Assembly (NCBI GenBank): GCA_900105225.1
Contig: LT629764.1
Span: 1 to 64,000, forward strand
DNA: 64,000 nucleotides
Source of the DNA: Paenibacillaceae bacterium GAS479
GTDB lineage: Bacteria > Bacillota > Bacilli > Paenibacillales > Paenibacillaceae
Reading direction: 5' to 3'
In this document: positions 36,582 to 46,026 of the stretch, one piece after another
Position numbering within the stretch: position 1 is the first letter of the stretch
Layout: each line of letters opens with the position of its first letter
The notes under the pieces: model-generated
What the model was told of the DNA's origin: nothing
Seen by the model: only the letters and a program-made list of their open reading frames with translations
Databases searched by the model: none
Made by a program: the position numbers and the translations under genes

Positions 36582-36827
36582 AATCGTAAAACGCAAGACG
36601 CTATGAAGGGAAATGCCAGACATCAGCGGCGCATCAGAGAGCAGTCTCCATTGGCTGGGAGAGACTGTAGTGCTAGCCGTCTGCACCCGTCCCGGAGCGC
36701 CCGGCGAGGAGCCGGACAGCGCCCTCTGTTACAAGGGCCCCGAGAGGGACGGCATTTGCCGTCCAAGTTTAAGGTGGTACCGCGGAAGCTGAAGCTTTCG
36801 TCCTTTAGAGGACGAAAGCTTTTTTTG
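36582..36827 (+). promoter_or_regulatory. T-box leader upstream of proB (probably proline-specific)
   Basis: The T-box sequence AAGGTGGTACCGCGG is exact at 36771-36785. It is followed by a terminator hairpin (AAGCTTTCGTCC / GGACGAAAGCTT) and TTTTTTT at 36792-36827. Stem I shows AGAGAG at 36636 and an apical hairpin CAGTCTC / GAGACTG. A 3'-side internal loop contains CACCCG, offering a Pro codon (CCC at 36686-36688) between paired segments; this specifier is tentative. Uncharged tRNA should stabilise the antiterminator and switch on proBAC and the genes behind it. Confidence 0.88.
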
Positions 36828-36879
36828 TATGCTGACCCATTGCTCGGTGGAAAAAGTGAATCAGGAGTTGACAGTTAAC

Positions 36880-37983
36880 ATGAACGGACAAAGACGCATC
36901 GTCAAAATCGGGAGCAGCTCGCTTACGAGTCCCGAAGGCGGACTGAACAAAAAACAACTGGCGTTTTATGCCGCTGAATTGGCATCACTGCATCGGCAAG
37001 GCCATGAGGTGCTGCTTGTCACTTCCGGCGCAGTTGCGGCAGGCTTTAAAGTGATTGGTTACGAATCCAGGCCAAAGTTGCTGCATGAAAAGCAAGCAGC
37101 CGCCGCAGTCGGCCAGGCGCTGCTGATGCAGGCTTATCAGGAGGCGCTTGCCTCAGAAGGCATCCGCTGTGCGCAGCTGTTGCTAACGCGACCGGATTTT
37201 ACGACACGGGGCCGCGGCCGCAATGCGATGATGACGATTGAAGAGCTGCTGCGCCAAGGCGTCATCCCGATTATCAACGAAAATGATACTGTTTCGACGG
37301 ATGAGCTTAAATTTGGCGACAACGATATGCTCTCGGCGCTGGTCGCCAATTTGGTCGGGGCTGGGCAGCTCATTATTATTACAGATACCGACGGGCTGTA
37401 TACCGCCGATCCGAGGTACGATCCCAATGCCCGCAAAATCGAGCGCGTTGAGGAAATTACCGGTGAGCTGATGAGTCATGCCGGCGGCGCTGGCACTAGC
37501 GTTGGTACCGGAGGCATGCGCTCCAAAATCGAAGCAGCCCGCATCGCCATGCGCGGCGGCGTACCGGCTTTCATTGGCCGTGTGCTGGAGCCGGGCGAGT
37601 TGCAGCTGGCCGCTGACGGACGCGGCAAAGGCACCTATTTTGATTCGCAGAAAAATCATCTTCCAGTCAAAAAACAATGGCTCGGCTTCCACTCCACACC
37701 AAGCGGCCAAGTTGCGGTTGATGAAGGCGCGGAGAAAGCGCTAGTAAACGGGGGCAAAAGTCTGCTGCCTGCAGGCGTAACTGAAATTAGCGGTGAATTC
37801 CATCCCGGCGATGTCGTCGAGGTAACGGATACAGCGGGCAAGCTGATCGGCCGCGGCATCGTTAACTATGCCGCCTGGCAGCTGCGTGCAGCGGCCGGCC
37901 TTAGCTCCGAGGAGGTCCGCAGACGGATCGAGGTCAATCGGATTGAAGTCATCCACCGCGATGAATGGATTACGCTGGCTTGA
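36880..37983 (+). CDS. proB: Glutamate 5-kinase
   Basis: 367 aa, first enzyme of proline synthesis from glutamate. The amino-acid kinase domain opens RIVKIGSSSLT and includes LLVTSGAVAAGF, NENDTVSTDELKFGDND and TDTDGLYTADPR. A C-terminal PUA domain (about 275-360) ends the chain. The ATG at 36880 is chosen by alignment with known ProB N-termini; AGGAG is 12 bp upstream, while the earlier ATG at 36829 lies in the terminator tail of the T-box. It is the first gene behind the T-box leader. Confidence 0.95.
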   Translation: MNGQRRIVKIGSSSLTSPEGGLNKKQLAFYAAELASLHRQGHEVLLVTSGAVAAGFKVIGYESRPKLLHEKQAAAAVGQALLMQAYQEALASEGIRCAQLLLTRPDFTTRGRGRNAMMTIEELLRQGVIPIINENDTVSTDELKFGDNDMLSALVANLVGAGQLIIITDTDGLYTADPRYDPNARKIERVEEITGELMSHAGGAGTSVGTGGMRSKIEAARIAMRGGVPAFIGRVLEPGELQLAADGRGKGTYFDSQKNHLPVKKQWLGFHSTPSGQVAVDEGAEKALVNGGKSLLPAGVTEISGEFHPGDVVEVTDTAGKLIGRGIVNYAAWQLRAAAGLSSEEVRRRIEVNRIEVIHRDEWITLA

Positions 37984-38081
37984 CGCGGCATTTTGAACTC
38001 GATTAAAATCGATCGCCTGATGAACATAATGAACCCCATGAACACACGACGAGCACCATGATTAATGAGGAGGAACGATAG

Positions 38082-39368
38082 ATGAACATCAATTCTACGT
38101 ATGCATCGCCAAAAGCTGAAGCGGAAGACAAAGCGGCAAAAGCCAGAAAAGCAGCGGCGATCCTTGCTGTTCTCACAACGGAGCAGAAAAACGAAGCTCT
38201 TGAGCTCATTGCAGCCGCTCTCGTTCAGCGCACGCCGGAGTTGCTTGCAGCTAATGAAATCGATTTGCAGCGCGGCCGTGAGGGCGGTACTCCCGCTTCC
38301 CTACTGGATCGGCTGAAGCTCACGCCGGATCGCATCGTTGGCATCGCCGAGGGCGTGCGTCAGGTCATTGCTTTGCCCGACCCTGTTGGCAATACCTTGC
38401 AAAGCATCGAGCGTCCGAACGGCCTCCAGATTACTCAGGTGACAGTGCCTCTCGGCGTTATCGGTATGATTTATGAAGCACGGCCTAATGTTACCGTTGA
38501 CGCAGCATCGCTTTGCTTGAAAACCGGCAACGCCGTTGTGCTCCGCGGCGGCAGCGCCGCACTGCAAACGAATCTCAAGCTGGTCGAAGTGTTGCGCGGC
38601 GCACTGGCAGGCTCAGCCCTGCCACCTGAAGCGCTACAGCTCATCGAGGACCCAAGCCGCGCTTCCGCTGATGCCATGCTAAAGCTGAATGGCTTGCTGG
38701 ACGTCATCATTCCGCGCGGCGGCGCGGCTCTCATTCGCAACGTGATCGAGAACGCAACCGTGCCTGTCATTGAGACCGGTGCTGGAATCTGCCATACTTA
38801 TGTCCATGGAGATGCGGATGTTGAGATGGCTCTCCCTATCGCGCTCAATGCCAAGGTGCAGCGGCCATCGGTTTGCAATTCAATGGAGACGTTGCTGCTC
38901 CACCGTGATTTTGCTGCCGCACATCTCCCCCATATAGCTGGCGCGATGAAGGAAGCTGGCGTTGAGCTGAAGGGCTGCGCGGAAACGGTTAAGCTTGCCG
39001 GAGATGCAGCACAATTTCAACTGGCGACCGAACAAGACTTTGCAACAGAATACAACGATTATATACTGAATATTCGCGTGGTGAGCAGCCTGGAGGAAGC
39101 GCTGGAACATATCGAGCGGTTCGGTACCCGTCACTCGGAATGCATCGTTACAGCCAGCGGCGAAGCCGCTTCGGCGTTCCTCGATCGCGTAGATGCCGCC
39201 GCCGTTTACCATAATGCTTCAACCCGTTTCACGGATGGTTTTGAGTTCGGCTACGGCGCGGAAATCGGCATCAGCACGCAGAAGCTGCATGCTCGCGGCC
39301 CAATGGGCTTGCCTGCACTCACTTCGACCAAGTACCGTATCCAAGGCAACGGCCAGATCCGGGGTTAA
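38082..39368 (+). CDS. proA: Gamma-glutamyl phosphate reductase
   Basis: 428 aa, second proline enzyme, making glutamate semialdehyde with NADPH. It is recognised by GVIGMIYEARPNVTVDAASLCLK, DVIIPRGGAALI, the catalytic cysteine in RPSVCNSMETLLLH and NASTRFTDGFEFGYGAEIGIS. Length and motifs are standard. AGGAGGAACGATAG precedes the ATG. It lies 98 bp after proB with no terminator seen in the gap, so it should belong to the T-box operon. Confidence 0.96.
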   Translation: MNINSTYASPKAEAEDKAAKARKAAAILAVLTTEQKNEALELIAAALVQRTPELLAANEIDLQRGREGGTPASLLDRLKLTPDRIVGIAEGVRQVIALPDPVGNTLQSIERPNGLQITQVTVPLGVIGMIYEARPNVTVDAASLCLKTGNAVVLRGGSAALQTNLKLVEVLRGALAGSALPPEALQLIEDPSRASADAMLKLNGLLDVIIPRGGAALIRNVIENATVPVIETGAGICHTYVHGDADVEMALPIALNAKVQRPSVCNSMETLLLHRDFAAAHLPHIAGAMKEAGVELKGCAETVKLAGDAAQFQLATEQDFATEYNDYILNIRVVSSLEEALEHIERFGTRHSECIVTASGEAASAFLDRVDAAAVYHNASTRFTDGFEFGYGAEIGISTQKLHARGPMGLPALTSTKYRIQGNGQIRG

Positions 39369-39474
39369 CCGCTCTATTGAGTCGGCGAATTCGTCCCGTC
39401 CCGGATCACTTTTTCCAACGCTATTCAGCCCTAAGCGGCTTACCGCATATCAGACACAAGGAGGCACCCTATTC

Positions 39475-40392
39475 ATGACTATGCATACTGCCGCAGACTC
39501 CGCTGCGGCTTCAGCTTCTCAAAACTCCCAGCTGCAGCAGCTGCGCTTCTGCTTCTACGGTGCAGGCTCAATGGCGGAAGCCGTTGCACGAGGAATGACC
39601 GAGCGTAAGTTATGTCCGCCCGAGCAAATCGGCATGTTCAATCGCAGCGGCGGTCCCCGTCTGGCTGAGCTTCGCTCTCGTTACGGCCTCACAACCGCAG
39701 AAACGCCCGAGGACAAAAAAAGTATGCTTAGCGAAGCCGACGTCATCATTCTGAGCATGAAGCCGAAGGACGCTGAGGAAGCCCTTCGCTCTGTAAGCAG
39801 CATTCTGCGAGAAGGCCAGTTAATCGTCTCCATGATTGCAGGCCTGTCTATCCGCACGATTCAGGCTTTGATCGGCAAGCAGCTACCGGTCGTCCGCACG
39901 ATGCCGAACACTTCCTGTTCCATCGGTCTTGGTGCCACTGGCATCAGCTTCTCGCCGGATGTCAGTGTAGAGCAGCGCATGATCGGTGAGCAGCTATTTC
40001 GTTCGGTCGGCCTCACTGTGACGGTCGAGGAAAATCTTCTGGAGGCTGTTACCGGTGTTTCCGGCAGTGGCCCCGCCTATTTGTACTACATCATGGAATC
40101 CATGATTAAGGCCGGTGTTGAGCTTGGACTGGACAGCGCGTTATCTCGCGAGCTTACCGTGCAAACGATGCTTGGCGCCGCCGAGATGATGCGTGTAACG
40201 GGCGAGGAGCCTGCTGAGCTGCGCCGTCAGGTGACGAGTCCTGGCGGTACAACCCAAGCCGCAATTGCGCTCATGGAGGAGCATGAGGTCGGACTGCATT
40301 TCCGCAGCGGCATGAAGCGTTCTGCAGAGCGGGCGGCCGACATTGGACGCGAACTGGAAAGGAGTGTTCTTGGTGACCAACACGAATCTTAA
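39475..40392 (+). CDS. proC: Pyrroline-5-carboxylate reductase
   Basis: 305 aa, last proline enzyme. The Rossmann motif FYGAGSMAEAVARGM is at about 27-41, RTMPNTSCSIGLG lies mid-protein, and the family signature GVSGSGPAYLYYIMESM and RRQVTSPGGTTQAAI are intact. The N-terminus has about 20 extra Ser/Ala/Gln-rich residues compared with the usual start. The ATG at 39475 follows AAGGAGG after 10 bp; longer readings upstream are out of the proA stop region and rejected. Its 3' end overlaps the mtnW start by 20 bp, so the two pathways are translationally linked. Confidence 0.94.
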   Translation: MTMHTAADSAAASASQNSQLQQLRFCFYGAGSMAEAVARGMTERKLCPPEQIGMFNRSGGPRLAELRSRYGLTTAETPEDKKSMLSEADVIILSMKPKDAEEALRSVSSILREGQLIVSMIAGLSIRTIQALIGKQLPVVRTMPNTSCSIGLGATGISFSPDVSVEQRMIGEQLFRSVGLTVTVEENLLEAVTGVSGSGPAYLYYIMESMIKAGVELGLDSALSRELTVQTMLGAAEMMRVTGEEPAELRRQVTSPGGTTQAAIALMEEHEVGLHFRSGMKRSAERAADIGRELERSVLGDQHES

Positions 40393-41626
40393 CGGATTAA
40401 CCGGCATGTGCGTCGCGACATATCGCGTGCATGATGATGGGGCTGATTTTGCCAAAAAAGCTCTGTCCATCGCAGTTGGCCTAACAGTCGGCAGCTGGAC
40501 CGATCTTCCTGAACTGCGCAAAGCAGAGATGGAAAAACATCTCGGCCGAGTGCTGTCAGTACAGGAGCATGCAGGCGACGGCTCTCCCGGGGGCCGCCAC
40601 GCCGATATTCGCATTGCCTACCCGGACATCAACTTCAGCCGGGATATTCCGGCGCTGCTCGTAACGGTATTCGGCAAACTCTCGATGGACGGCCGCGTTA
40701 AGCTGATCGATCTTGACGTATCAGAAGGCTTCCAAAGCGCATTCCCCGGTCCGAAGTTCGGCATCCAGGGTGTGCGCGGCCTGCTCGGCGTCCATGATCG
40801 CCCGCTGCTGATGAGCATTTTCAAATCTGTTATCGGCCATGATCTTAAAGGGCTGGAAGAGCAATTCTACCAGCAGGCCCTAGGCGGAGTTGACCTAATT
40901 AAAGATGACGAGATTCTGTTCGAAAATGCCGAAACGGGCATCGATCGGCGTGTATCCGTCTGTATGGAAGCGGCCCGCAGAGCGTCGGAGCAGACGGGAC
41001 AAAAGCTGCTCTACGCCGTCAATCTGACTGGCCCTACGAGCAAACTTGCCGATCAAGCTCGCCGCGCTATCGCGGAGGGCGCAAACGCACTGCTGTTCAA
41101 TGTGCTCGCCTATGGTTACGATGCTCTGCATGAGCTGAGCGCCGACTCCACGATTAATGTGCCGATCGCAGCGCATCCAGCGCTGGCTGGCGCGTTTTAT
41201 CCATCGCCGCATTACGGCATCGCCGCCCCGCTCTTGCTCGGCAAGCTGATGCGACTCGCTGGCGCGGATCTTGTGCTGTTCCCATCGCCATACGGCTCCG
41301 TCGTTATGCCAAAGGAAGAAAACTTGGCCATCCGCGAGGCATTGCTCGATGAAACTAGACCGTTGCGGACCAGTTTCCCTGTTCCTTCCGCTGGCATCCA
41401 TCCTGGACTCGTGCCGCTGATTGTGCGCGATTTCGGTCTGGATTCCGTCGTTAATGCCGGCGGCGGCGTACATGGCCATCCCGGAGGCGCAGCCGCCGGC
41501 GGACAGGCATTCCGCCAAGCTATAACAGCGGCGATGAGCGGAGTTCCGCTTCAGCAAGCTGCAGCCGAGCCAGGCAATGAAGCACTGCGTGCAGCTGTGG
41601 AAGCTTGGGGCGTTCGCGAAGCTTAA
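40373..41626 (+). CDS. mtnW: 2,3-diketo-5-methylthiopentyl-1-phosphate enolase (RuBisCO-like protein)
   Basis: 417 aa. MtnW tautomerises the diketo compound of the methionine-salvage pathway and is a form IV RuBisCO homologue. It shows GLTVGSWTDLP, AYPDINFSRDIPALLVTVFGKLS, the lysine normally carbamylated (Lys177 in GGVDLIKDDE), and GGGVHGHPGGAAAGG near the C-terminus. The GTG at 40373 is chosen because AAAGGAG lies 8 bp upstream; it overlaps proC. It is followed by mtnX and mtnB as in Bacillus. Confidence 0.93.
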   Translation: MTNTNLNGLTGMCVATYRVHDDGADFAKKALSIAVGLTVGSWTDLPELRKAEMEKHLGRVLSVQEHAGDGSPGGRHADIRIAYPDINFSRDIPALLVTVFGKLSMDGRVKLIDLDVSEGFQSAFPGPKFGIQGVRGLLGVHDRPLLMSIFKSVIGHDLKGLEEQFYQQALGGVDLIKDDEILFENAETGIDRRVSVCMEAARRASEQTGQKLLYAVNLTGPTSKLADQARRAIAEGANALLFNVLAYGYDALHELSADSTINVPIAAHPALAGAFYPSPHYGIAAPLLLGKLMRLAGADLVLFPSPYGSVVMPKEENLAIREALLDETRPLRTSFPVPSAGIHPGLVPLIVRDFGLDSVVNAGGGVHGHPGGAAAGGQAFRQAITAAMSGVPLQQAAAEPGNEALRAAVEAWGVREA

Positions 41627-41658
41627 GCAAATGCATTTACGAAAGAAGGCATAAAGGC

Positions 41659-42393
41659 ATGAATCATGAATCAGTCCACGGAGGAGCAGCTGTACATACG
41701 GAGGTTTCCTCTGCGGCCAAAAAACGCGTTATCTTCTGCGACTTCGACGGAACGATAACCGAAAATGATAATATCATCGCAATTATTAAGCATTTCAACC
41801 CCGAGGGTTGGGAAACGCTTGTGAAAGATACGATTGAACAGAGAATGTCTATCCAACAAGGAGTGGGCGAATTGTTCCGCCTGCTCCCCACTTCCATGAA
41901 GGAAGAGGTCATCCGTTTCTCTATCAGCAATGCCGTTATTCGCGCTGGGTTCCAAGAGCTGCTGGACTATTGCCATGAGGAAGAGATCGAATTTTTCGTG
42001 ACGAGCGGTGGCATTGACTTTTTTGTATATCCGCTGCTGCAGCCATTCGGTATTCCTCAAGATCATATCTATTGCAACCGTGCAGATTTTACCGGTGAGA
42101 GAATCGAGATTCTGTGGCCCCATTCCTGCGATGAGCATTGTCCAAATGGCGGCTGCGGCATGTGCAAAACAGCGGTCATACGCCGTTATCCGGCCGAGTC
42201 CTATGAACGGATTCTAATCGGCGACAGCATCACCGACTTCGAAGGCGCGAAGCTGGCCGATCAAGTGTACTCCCGCTCCCATCTTACGACCAAATGCCGT
42301 GAGCTCAACCTTCCACACCATGAATTCGCTACCTTCCATGATGTAGTGGCCAGCCTGAAGGAGCGCCAGCACTCCAAGAAAGAAGGGATTTAA
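41659..42393 (+). CDS. mtnX: 2-hydroxy-3-keto-5-methylthiopentenyl-1-phosphate phosphatase
   Basis: 244 aa, HAD superfamily. Asp28 and Asp30 in FCDFDGTIT are the nucleophile and acid; VTSGGIDFFV supplies motif II and IGDSITDFEGAKLAD motif III/IV. A cysteine cluster CDEHCPNGGCGMCK near residues 157-170 is typical of MtnX. The first 20 residues before the HAD core are poorly conserved. GAAAGAAGG lies 9 bp before the ATG at 41659. It is followed after 1 bp by mtnB. Confidence 0.92.
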   Translation: MNHESVHGGAAVHTEVSSAAKKRVIFCDFDGTITENDNIIAIIKHFNPEGWETLVKDTIEQRMSIQQGVGELFRLLPTSMKEEVIRFSISNAVIRAGFQELLDYCHEEEIEFFVTSGGIDFFVYPLLQPFGIPQDHIYCNRADFTGERIEILWPHSCDEHCPNGGCGMCKTAVIRRYPAESYERILIGDSITDFEGAKLADQVYSRSHLTTKCRELNLPHHEFATFHDVVASLKERQHSKKEGI

Positions 42394-42394
42394 C

Positions 42395-43054
42395 ATGTCA
42401 TTTCAGGAATTCCAACCGAAGCTTGAGGAAAAACAGCGCGCATATGCCGAGCTGGCCGAGGTGAAAGAGCTATTCGCCTCTCGCGGCTGGTTCGCCGGGA
42501 CAAGCGGTAATTTATCCGTGCGCGTTGGGGACTACAACCCGGGCAGCTTCCAGTTCGCCATTACAGCGAGTGGCAAGGATAAGTCCAAGCATACGCCTGA
42601 GGACTACCTGCTCGTCGACCAGAATGGCAAGCCTTGCGAGTCCACCGCACTGAAGCCCTCTGCCGAAACGTTGATCCATTGCGAAATTTATCGTTTGACT
42701 GGAGCAGGAGCTATTTTCCATATTCATTCCATCTTCAGCAATGTCATCTCGGAATGGTTCTGGGAGCGCCGCTCCGTGCCCGTCACTGGCGTTGAGCTGA
42801 TCAAAGGACTCGGCATTTGGGAGGAAGAAGCTCATATCGAGATTCCCATCGTGCCTAACTTTGCCGATATTCCGCGCATCGTACCCGAAATTACCGATGT
42901 GCTGAACCCTCGCCTGCCAGGCGTGCTGCTGCGCAAACACGGCATTTATGCTTGGGGAGCAGATGCCTTTGAGGCAAAGCGTCACCTGGAATCGTTTGAA
43001 TTCCTGTTTGAATACGTGTACCGCTGGGAGCTGCTGAACAAAGGCCGCGCTTAA
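42395..43054 (+). CDS. mtnB: Methylthioribulose-1-phosphate dehydratase
   Basis: 219 aa, class II aldolase/adducin fold. It removes water from methylthioribulose 1-phosphate before the MtnW step. It shows GTSGNLSVRV (about 35-44), ITASGKDKS, the zinc histidines H109 and H111 in FHIHSIFSN, and LLRKHGIYAWG with the third histidine. The ATG is 1 bp from the mtnX stop, with AAGAAAGGGA upstream. It is the last gene of the T-box-led run, with a terminator just after it. Confidence 0.94.
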   Translation: MSFQEFQPKLEEKQRAYAELAEVKELFASRGWFAGTSGNLSVRVGDYNPGSFQFAITASGKDKSKHTPEDYLLVDQNGKPCESTALKPSAETLIHCEIYRLTGAGAIFHIHSIFSNVISEWFWERRSVPVTGVELIKGLGIWEEEAHIEIPIVPNFADIPRIVPEITDVLNPRLPGVLLRKHGIYAWGADAFEAKRHLESFEFLFEYVYRWELLNKGRA

Positions 43055-43089
43055 ATATCCCTACCGAACGGACGCACTTAATCGAAAAC

Positions 43090-43135
43090 AAGCCGTCCTG
43101 GCGAAGATAACTTCGCTAGTGACGGCTTGTTTTAT
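43090..43135 (+). terminator. Terminator of the pro-mtn operon
   Basis: AAGCCGTC / GACGGCTT outer stem with an inner GCGAAG-ATAA-CTTCGC stem, followed by GTTTTATTT. Confidence 0.8.
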
Positions 43136-43191
43136 TTACTCCTTCATTCCTCTTCTTGTCTGCTTCTTCGCCCCATACAACTCCTCTACAA

Positions 43192-44751
43192 CTACACATA
43201 GTCTGCTGCGCTGATTAGCCTTTCCACTCCCTCTTCCAGGCTTTTTTCCCCGAGCAGCGAGTAGCTGAGGCGAATCCAATTATCCATCTCTCCGTTTGGA
43301 TCACAGATGCTGCCGGGTACAAAGGCAACGGACTGATCCAGGCCGCGAGCTAACAATAGCTCGGCCGATACGCCTTCAGGCAGCCGCACCCACAAATTCA
43401 ATCCCCCGTCCGGACTTTCCCACTGCCAGCCAGACCGTGCCAAAACGCGTTCCATCGCCTCTTTGCGCAACCGCACAGCAAGCCGCAGCTTCACGATATG
43501 CTCCTGCATCCGGGCTGAGAAAAAGAAGGAGTGGAATATTTTCTGCCCGAGCAGCGGAGTTCCGGCATCGGACAGCGCTTTGAGCGGGAAGATTGCCTCC
43601 ATGACGGAAGGACGTGCAAGAAGAAAAGAAATGCGGAGGCCAGGGGCGATATATTTGCTGTAGCTGCGAATATATACGACAAAACCTTCCGTGTCGTAAT
43701 AGAACATTGGCGGTGGCGGAGGGTTATCGAAATAGAGATCATAATACACATCATCTTCGATCAAAATGCAGGAATAACGCTCCGCCAGCTCGATCAGCGC
43801 TTTTCGCTGATGGATCGGAACCGTATAACCGGTAGGGTTATGGAAAGTCGGATTCAGATAAAACATCCGGGGTTTTTCAAGCCGCATCAGCACCTCCACC
43901 CGCTCCATATCAAACCCTTCAGGGGTAAGCTCCACTGGAAGCATGCGAATTCCTTGCTGCTGAAAAATATCAATCGCTGGACTGTACGTTGGCCGCTCGA
44001 CCATCACTTTATCCCCTGGTTTCATCAAAGCTCGGGATACGAGATCGATCGCTTGTGAAGAACCGGAAGTAACCATAATTTCATCCGCATTGACCTCAAT
44101 CCCATATCGATCCTGGAAATATTCTGCCATCGCCTCCCTTAAGGAGAGATCACCCATTACGGTCGAGTATGTGCTCAGCACCATCGGGTGCTGATCCAGC
44201 ACCTCTTTGGCGTGGCTGGCAAGAAAACGGTTCGGAAGAAGCGCGGGATCAAGCAGAGCCTCGGACATGCGATATTTCACAGGCATGCGGTGGATATCAG
44301 ATAATCGGCTGCGATTGCGATACCCTGGTCTAGCGGCATATGCCCAGTGCTCTTCATGCCCTAGTTCAGAGTCTCCCTTGCCTGAGTCACGGCTTCTCAC
44401 AAAATAACCGGATCGGTACTTGGCTTCCAGCAATCCCGCTTGTTCTAGCCGGTTGTACGCCTTCAGCACCGTTAATCGATGCACGCCTAGCCGTTCCGCC
44501 ATAACGCGAACCGAAGGAACGCGCTCCCCTTCCTTCCATTCTCCAGTTCTTACTCCTTCCAGAACTGCCTGCTCAACCTTAAGCCTCATAGAACTCGACT
44601 CCGATTGGTTAAGATGTCCTTTCTCGATTTTACTTCCATGTTGTTCACGTTGTTCACGCTCTTCATCGGCTTCATGCTGTTCAATCGGTTCCAAAGCCCA
44701 CCTTCTCTCCTGACAATCCATCCAGCCGCCATCTGGTCTAATCATAAACAA
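43192..44751 (-). CDS. MocR/GntR-type regulator with aminotransferase domain
   Basis: Up to 519 aa. A GntR winged helix at about 55-125 (RVPSVRVMAERLGVHRLTVL) is fused to a fold-type I aminotransferase domain (about 160-510) with NPTFHNPTGYTVP and the PLP lysine in RSYSKYIAPGLRIS. Such MocR proteins sense PLP or amino compounds and usually control a neighbour. The divergent EamA-type transporter, 56 bp away, is the obvious target. The true start is uncertain: the first 45 residues (Glu/Gln/His-rich) look unconserved, and a TTG near 44693 with a GAAGGTGG site is an alternative. Confidence 0.85.
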   Translation of the reverse strand: MFMIRPDGGWMDCQERRWALEPIEQHEADEEREQREQHGSKIEKGHLNQSESSSMRLKVEQAVLEGVRTGEWKEGERVPSVRVMAERLGVHRLTVLKAYNRLEQAGLLEAKYRSGYFVRSRDSGKGDSELGHEEHWAYAARPGYRNRSRLSDIHRMPVKYRMSEALLDPALLPNRFLASHAKEVLDQHPMVLSTYSTVMGDLSLREAMAEYFQDRYGIEVNADEIMVTSGSSQAIDLVSRALMKPGDKVMVERPTYSPAIDIFQQQGIRMLPVELTPEGFDMERVEVLMRLEKPRMFYLNPTFHNPTGYTVPIHQRKALIELAERYSCILIEDDVYYDLYFDNPPPPPMFYYDTEGFVVYIRSYSKYIAPGLRISFLLARPSVMEAIFPLKALSDAGTPLLGQKIFHSFFFSARMQEHIVKLRLAVRLRKEAMERVLARSGWQWESPDGGLNLWVRLPEGVSAELLLARGLDQSVAFVPGSICDPNGEMDNWIRLSYSLLGEKSLEEGVERLISAADYV

Positions 44752-44806
44752 TCTGTTCTATCTGTCAACTGATATGATGCGGGTTATAAGAAAGGGAGGC
44801 TGCAAT

Positions 44807-45724
44807 ATGGTTTGGTTCAATTATGTTCTTATGTGCGCTGTATTCGGCACCACATTCCTAGCCATTAAGATGGGCGTGGAAGCGGGGCTGCCGCCTTTTC
44901 TGTCGGCAGGCATTCGGTTTGTTGCGGCGGGGGGCATCCTTTTTGCATGGCTATGTTTAAGGGGCAAAACATCCCTCTCGCTGTTATGGCGCAAAGAAGT
45001 GCTGCTGATTGCAGCGGGCAGTACGTTTACGACGTTCTCAGCCTTGTACTGGGCGGAGCAGCATATTGAATCCGGCATGGCCGCCGTGCTGTCTGCTACC
45101 GGTCCAATTGTCATTATGCTCATGCAATCCTTAGCCATGAAACAGTCTACCACTCGATTGGACAAAATAGGCTGCGCTTTAGGCTTCATAGGTGTAATAG
45201 TGCTCATGCTGCCAAAACTGACAGGAGGCAGCGACACCTTATGGTTGATTGCCTGTGTGCTTGTTCTGCTCGCACAACTCGGTTATGGAGCCGGAAGTCT
45301 TTTGACGCGCCGAATGCTTCTGCGAGAACCGGAACTGTCCCCCGTTGTTTTAAACTCAGCGCAAATGATCGCCGGAGGAACCGGACTGCTCCTGATCTCT
45401 CTTTTCGCAGAAAATCCGTCCTCCGCATCGATCGATCCCCTGCCCGCAGCAGGCTCGTTGTTGTATCTAATTGTGGTCGGATCCATGCTTGGCCATAGCC
45501 TCTATGCCTGGTTGATTAAAGCAACTAACGCTTTTTTCCCTTCCACTTGGCTCTATGTATCGCCTATAATTGCTCTCAGTCTTGGCGCAATTATATTCCA
45601 AGAGCAAATAACTATTGTCTCCGTTGGCGGAAGCTTACTGGTGCTGGCAGGCATCGTAGCTCCGAAGCTGAAGGAAATAAAGGCAACTATTAATAAACCT
45701 GTCCCTTCCAAAAAAGCGGCTTAG
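44807..45724 (+). CDS. EamA/DMT-family transporter
   Basis: 305 aa with ten predicted membrane helices in two EamA repeats: the first opens VLMCAVFGTTFLAIKMGVEAG, the second LLAQLGYGAGSLLTRRM. It ends with a short basic tail. Members export amino acids or other metabolites. AAAGGGAGG lies 8 bp before the ATG at 44807; an upstream ATG at 44774 has no site. Regulation by the divergent MocR protein is inferred from layout. No terminator is seen directly after it. Confidence 0.88.
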   Translation: MVWFNYVLMCAVFGTTFLAIKMGVEAGLPPFLSAGIRFVAAGGILFAWLCLRGKTSLSLLWRKEVLLIAAGSTFTTFSALYWAEQHIESGMAAVLSATGPIVIMLMQSLAMKQSTTRLDKIGCALGFIGVIVLMLPKLTGGSDTLWLIACVLVLLAQLGYGAGSLLTRRMLLREPELSPVVLNSAQMIAGGTGLLLISLFAENPSSASIDPLPAAGSLLYLIVVGSMLGHSLYAWLIKATNAFFPSTWLYVSPIIALSLGAIIFQEQITIVSVGGSLLVLAGIVAPKLKEIKATINKPVPSKKAA

Positions 45725-46026
45725 ATTCCGGCCCAGATACGAAGCTGTTGAGATGCATTCAGTTCCGCTTCGAATGTTTGGAGCTCCGAATTTTGCAGCT
45801 TCATGTTAGAAAGCATCTCCTCCAATATGGAGGCAAGATCCATTTCCCCAAAAGCGACGGCGATTTCGGCTCGTGCAGCGAGCAGTCTTGCATGCCCGAT
45901 GCCGGATTCGTCCTTCGCCTCTTTTAAGTCTTTATCGAGCGTTTTGGCCGCAGCTCGATCATTGGCGTAAATATCGCGCAGAAACCAGACCTGGTTCAGA
46001 ATTTCATCGGTGGGCGTAGCTTGAGG
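45721..46026 (-). pseudogene. Remnant: 3' end of an unrecognised gene
   Basis: An open minus-strand frame of about 100 codons, in frame with and directly behind the stop of the VOC fragment, ending LRIWAGI at 45724. It is helical and charged (DLKEAKDESGIGHARLLAARAE) with coding-like composition but has no start codon with a ribosome site. I do not recognise it. It is probably the tail of a gene whose front was lost when the VOC fragment was joined to it; a read-through fusion is less likely. Confidence 0.45.

Noticed and set aside
36603-36878. Plus-strand frame of 91 codons before proB
   Set aside because: It coincides with the T-box leader and terminator; structure explains the sequence better than coding.
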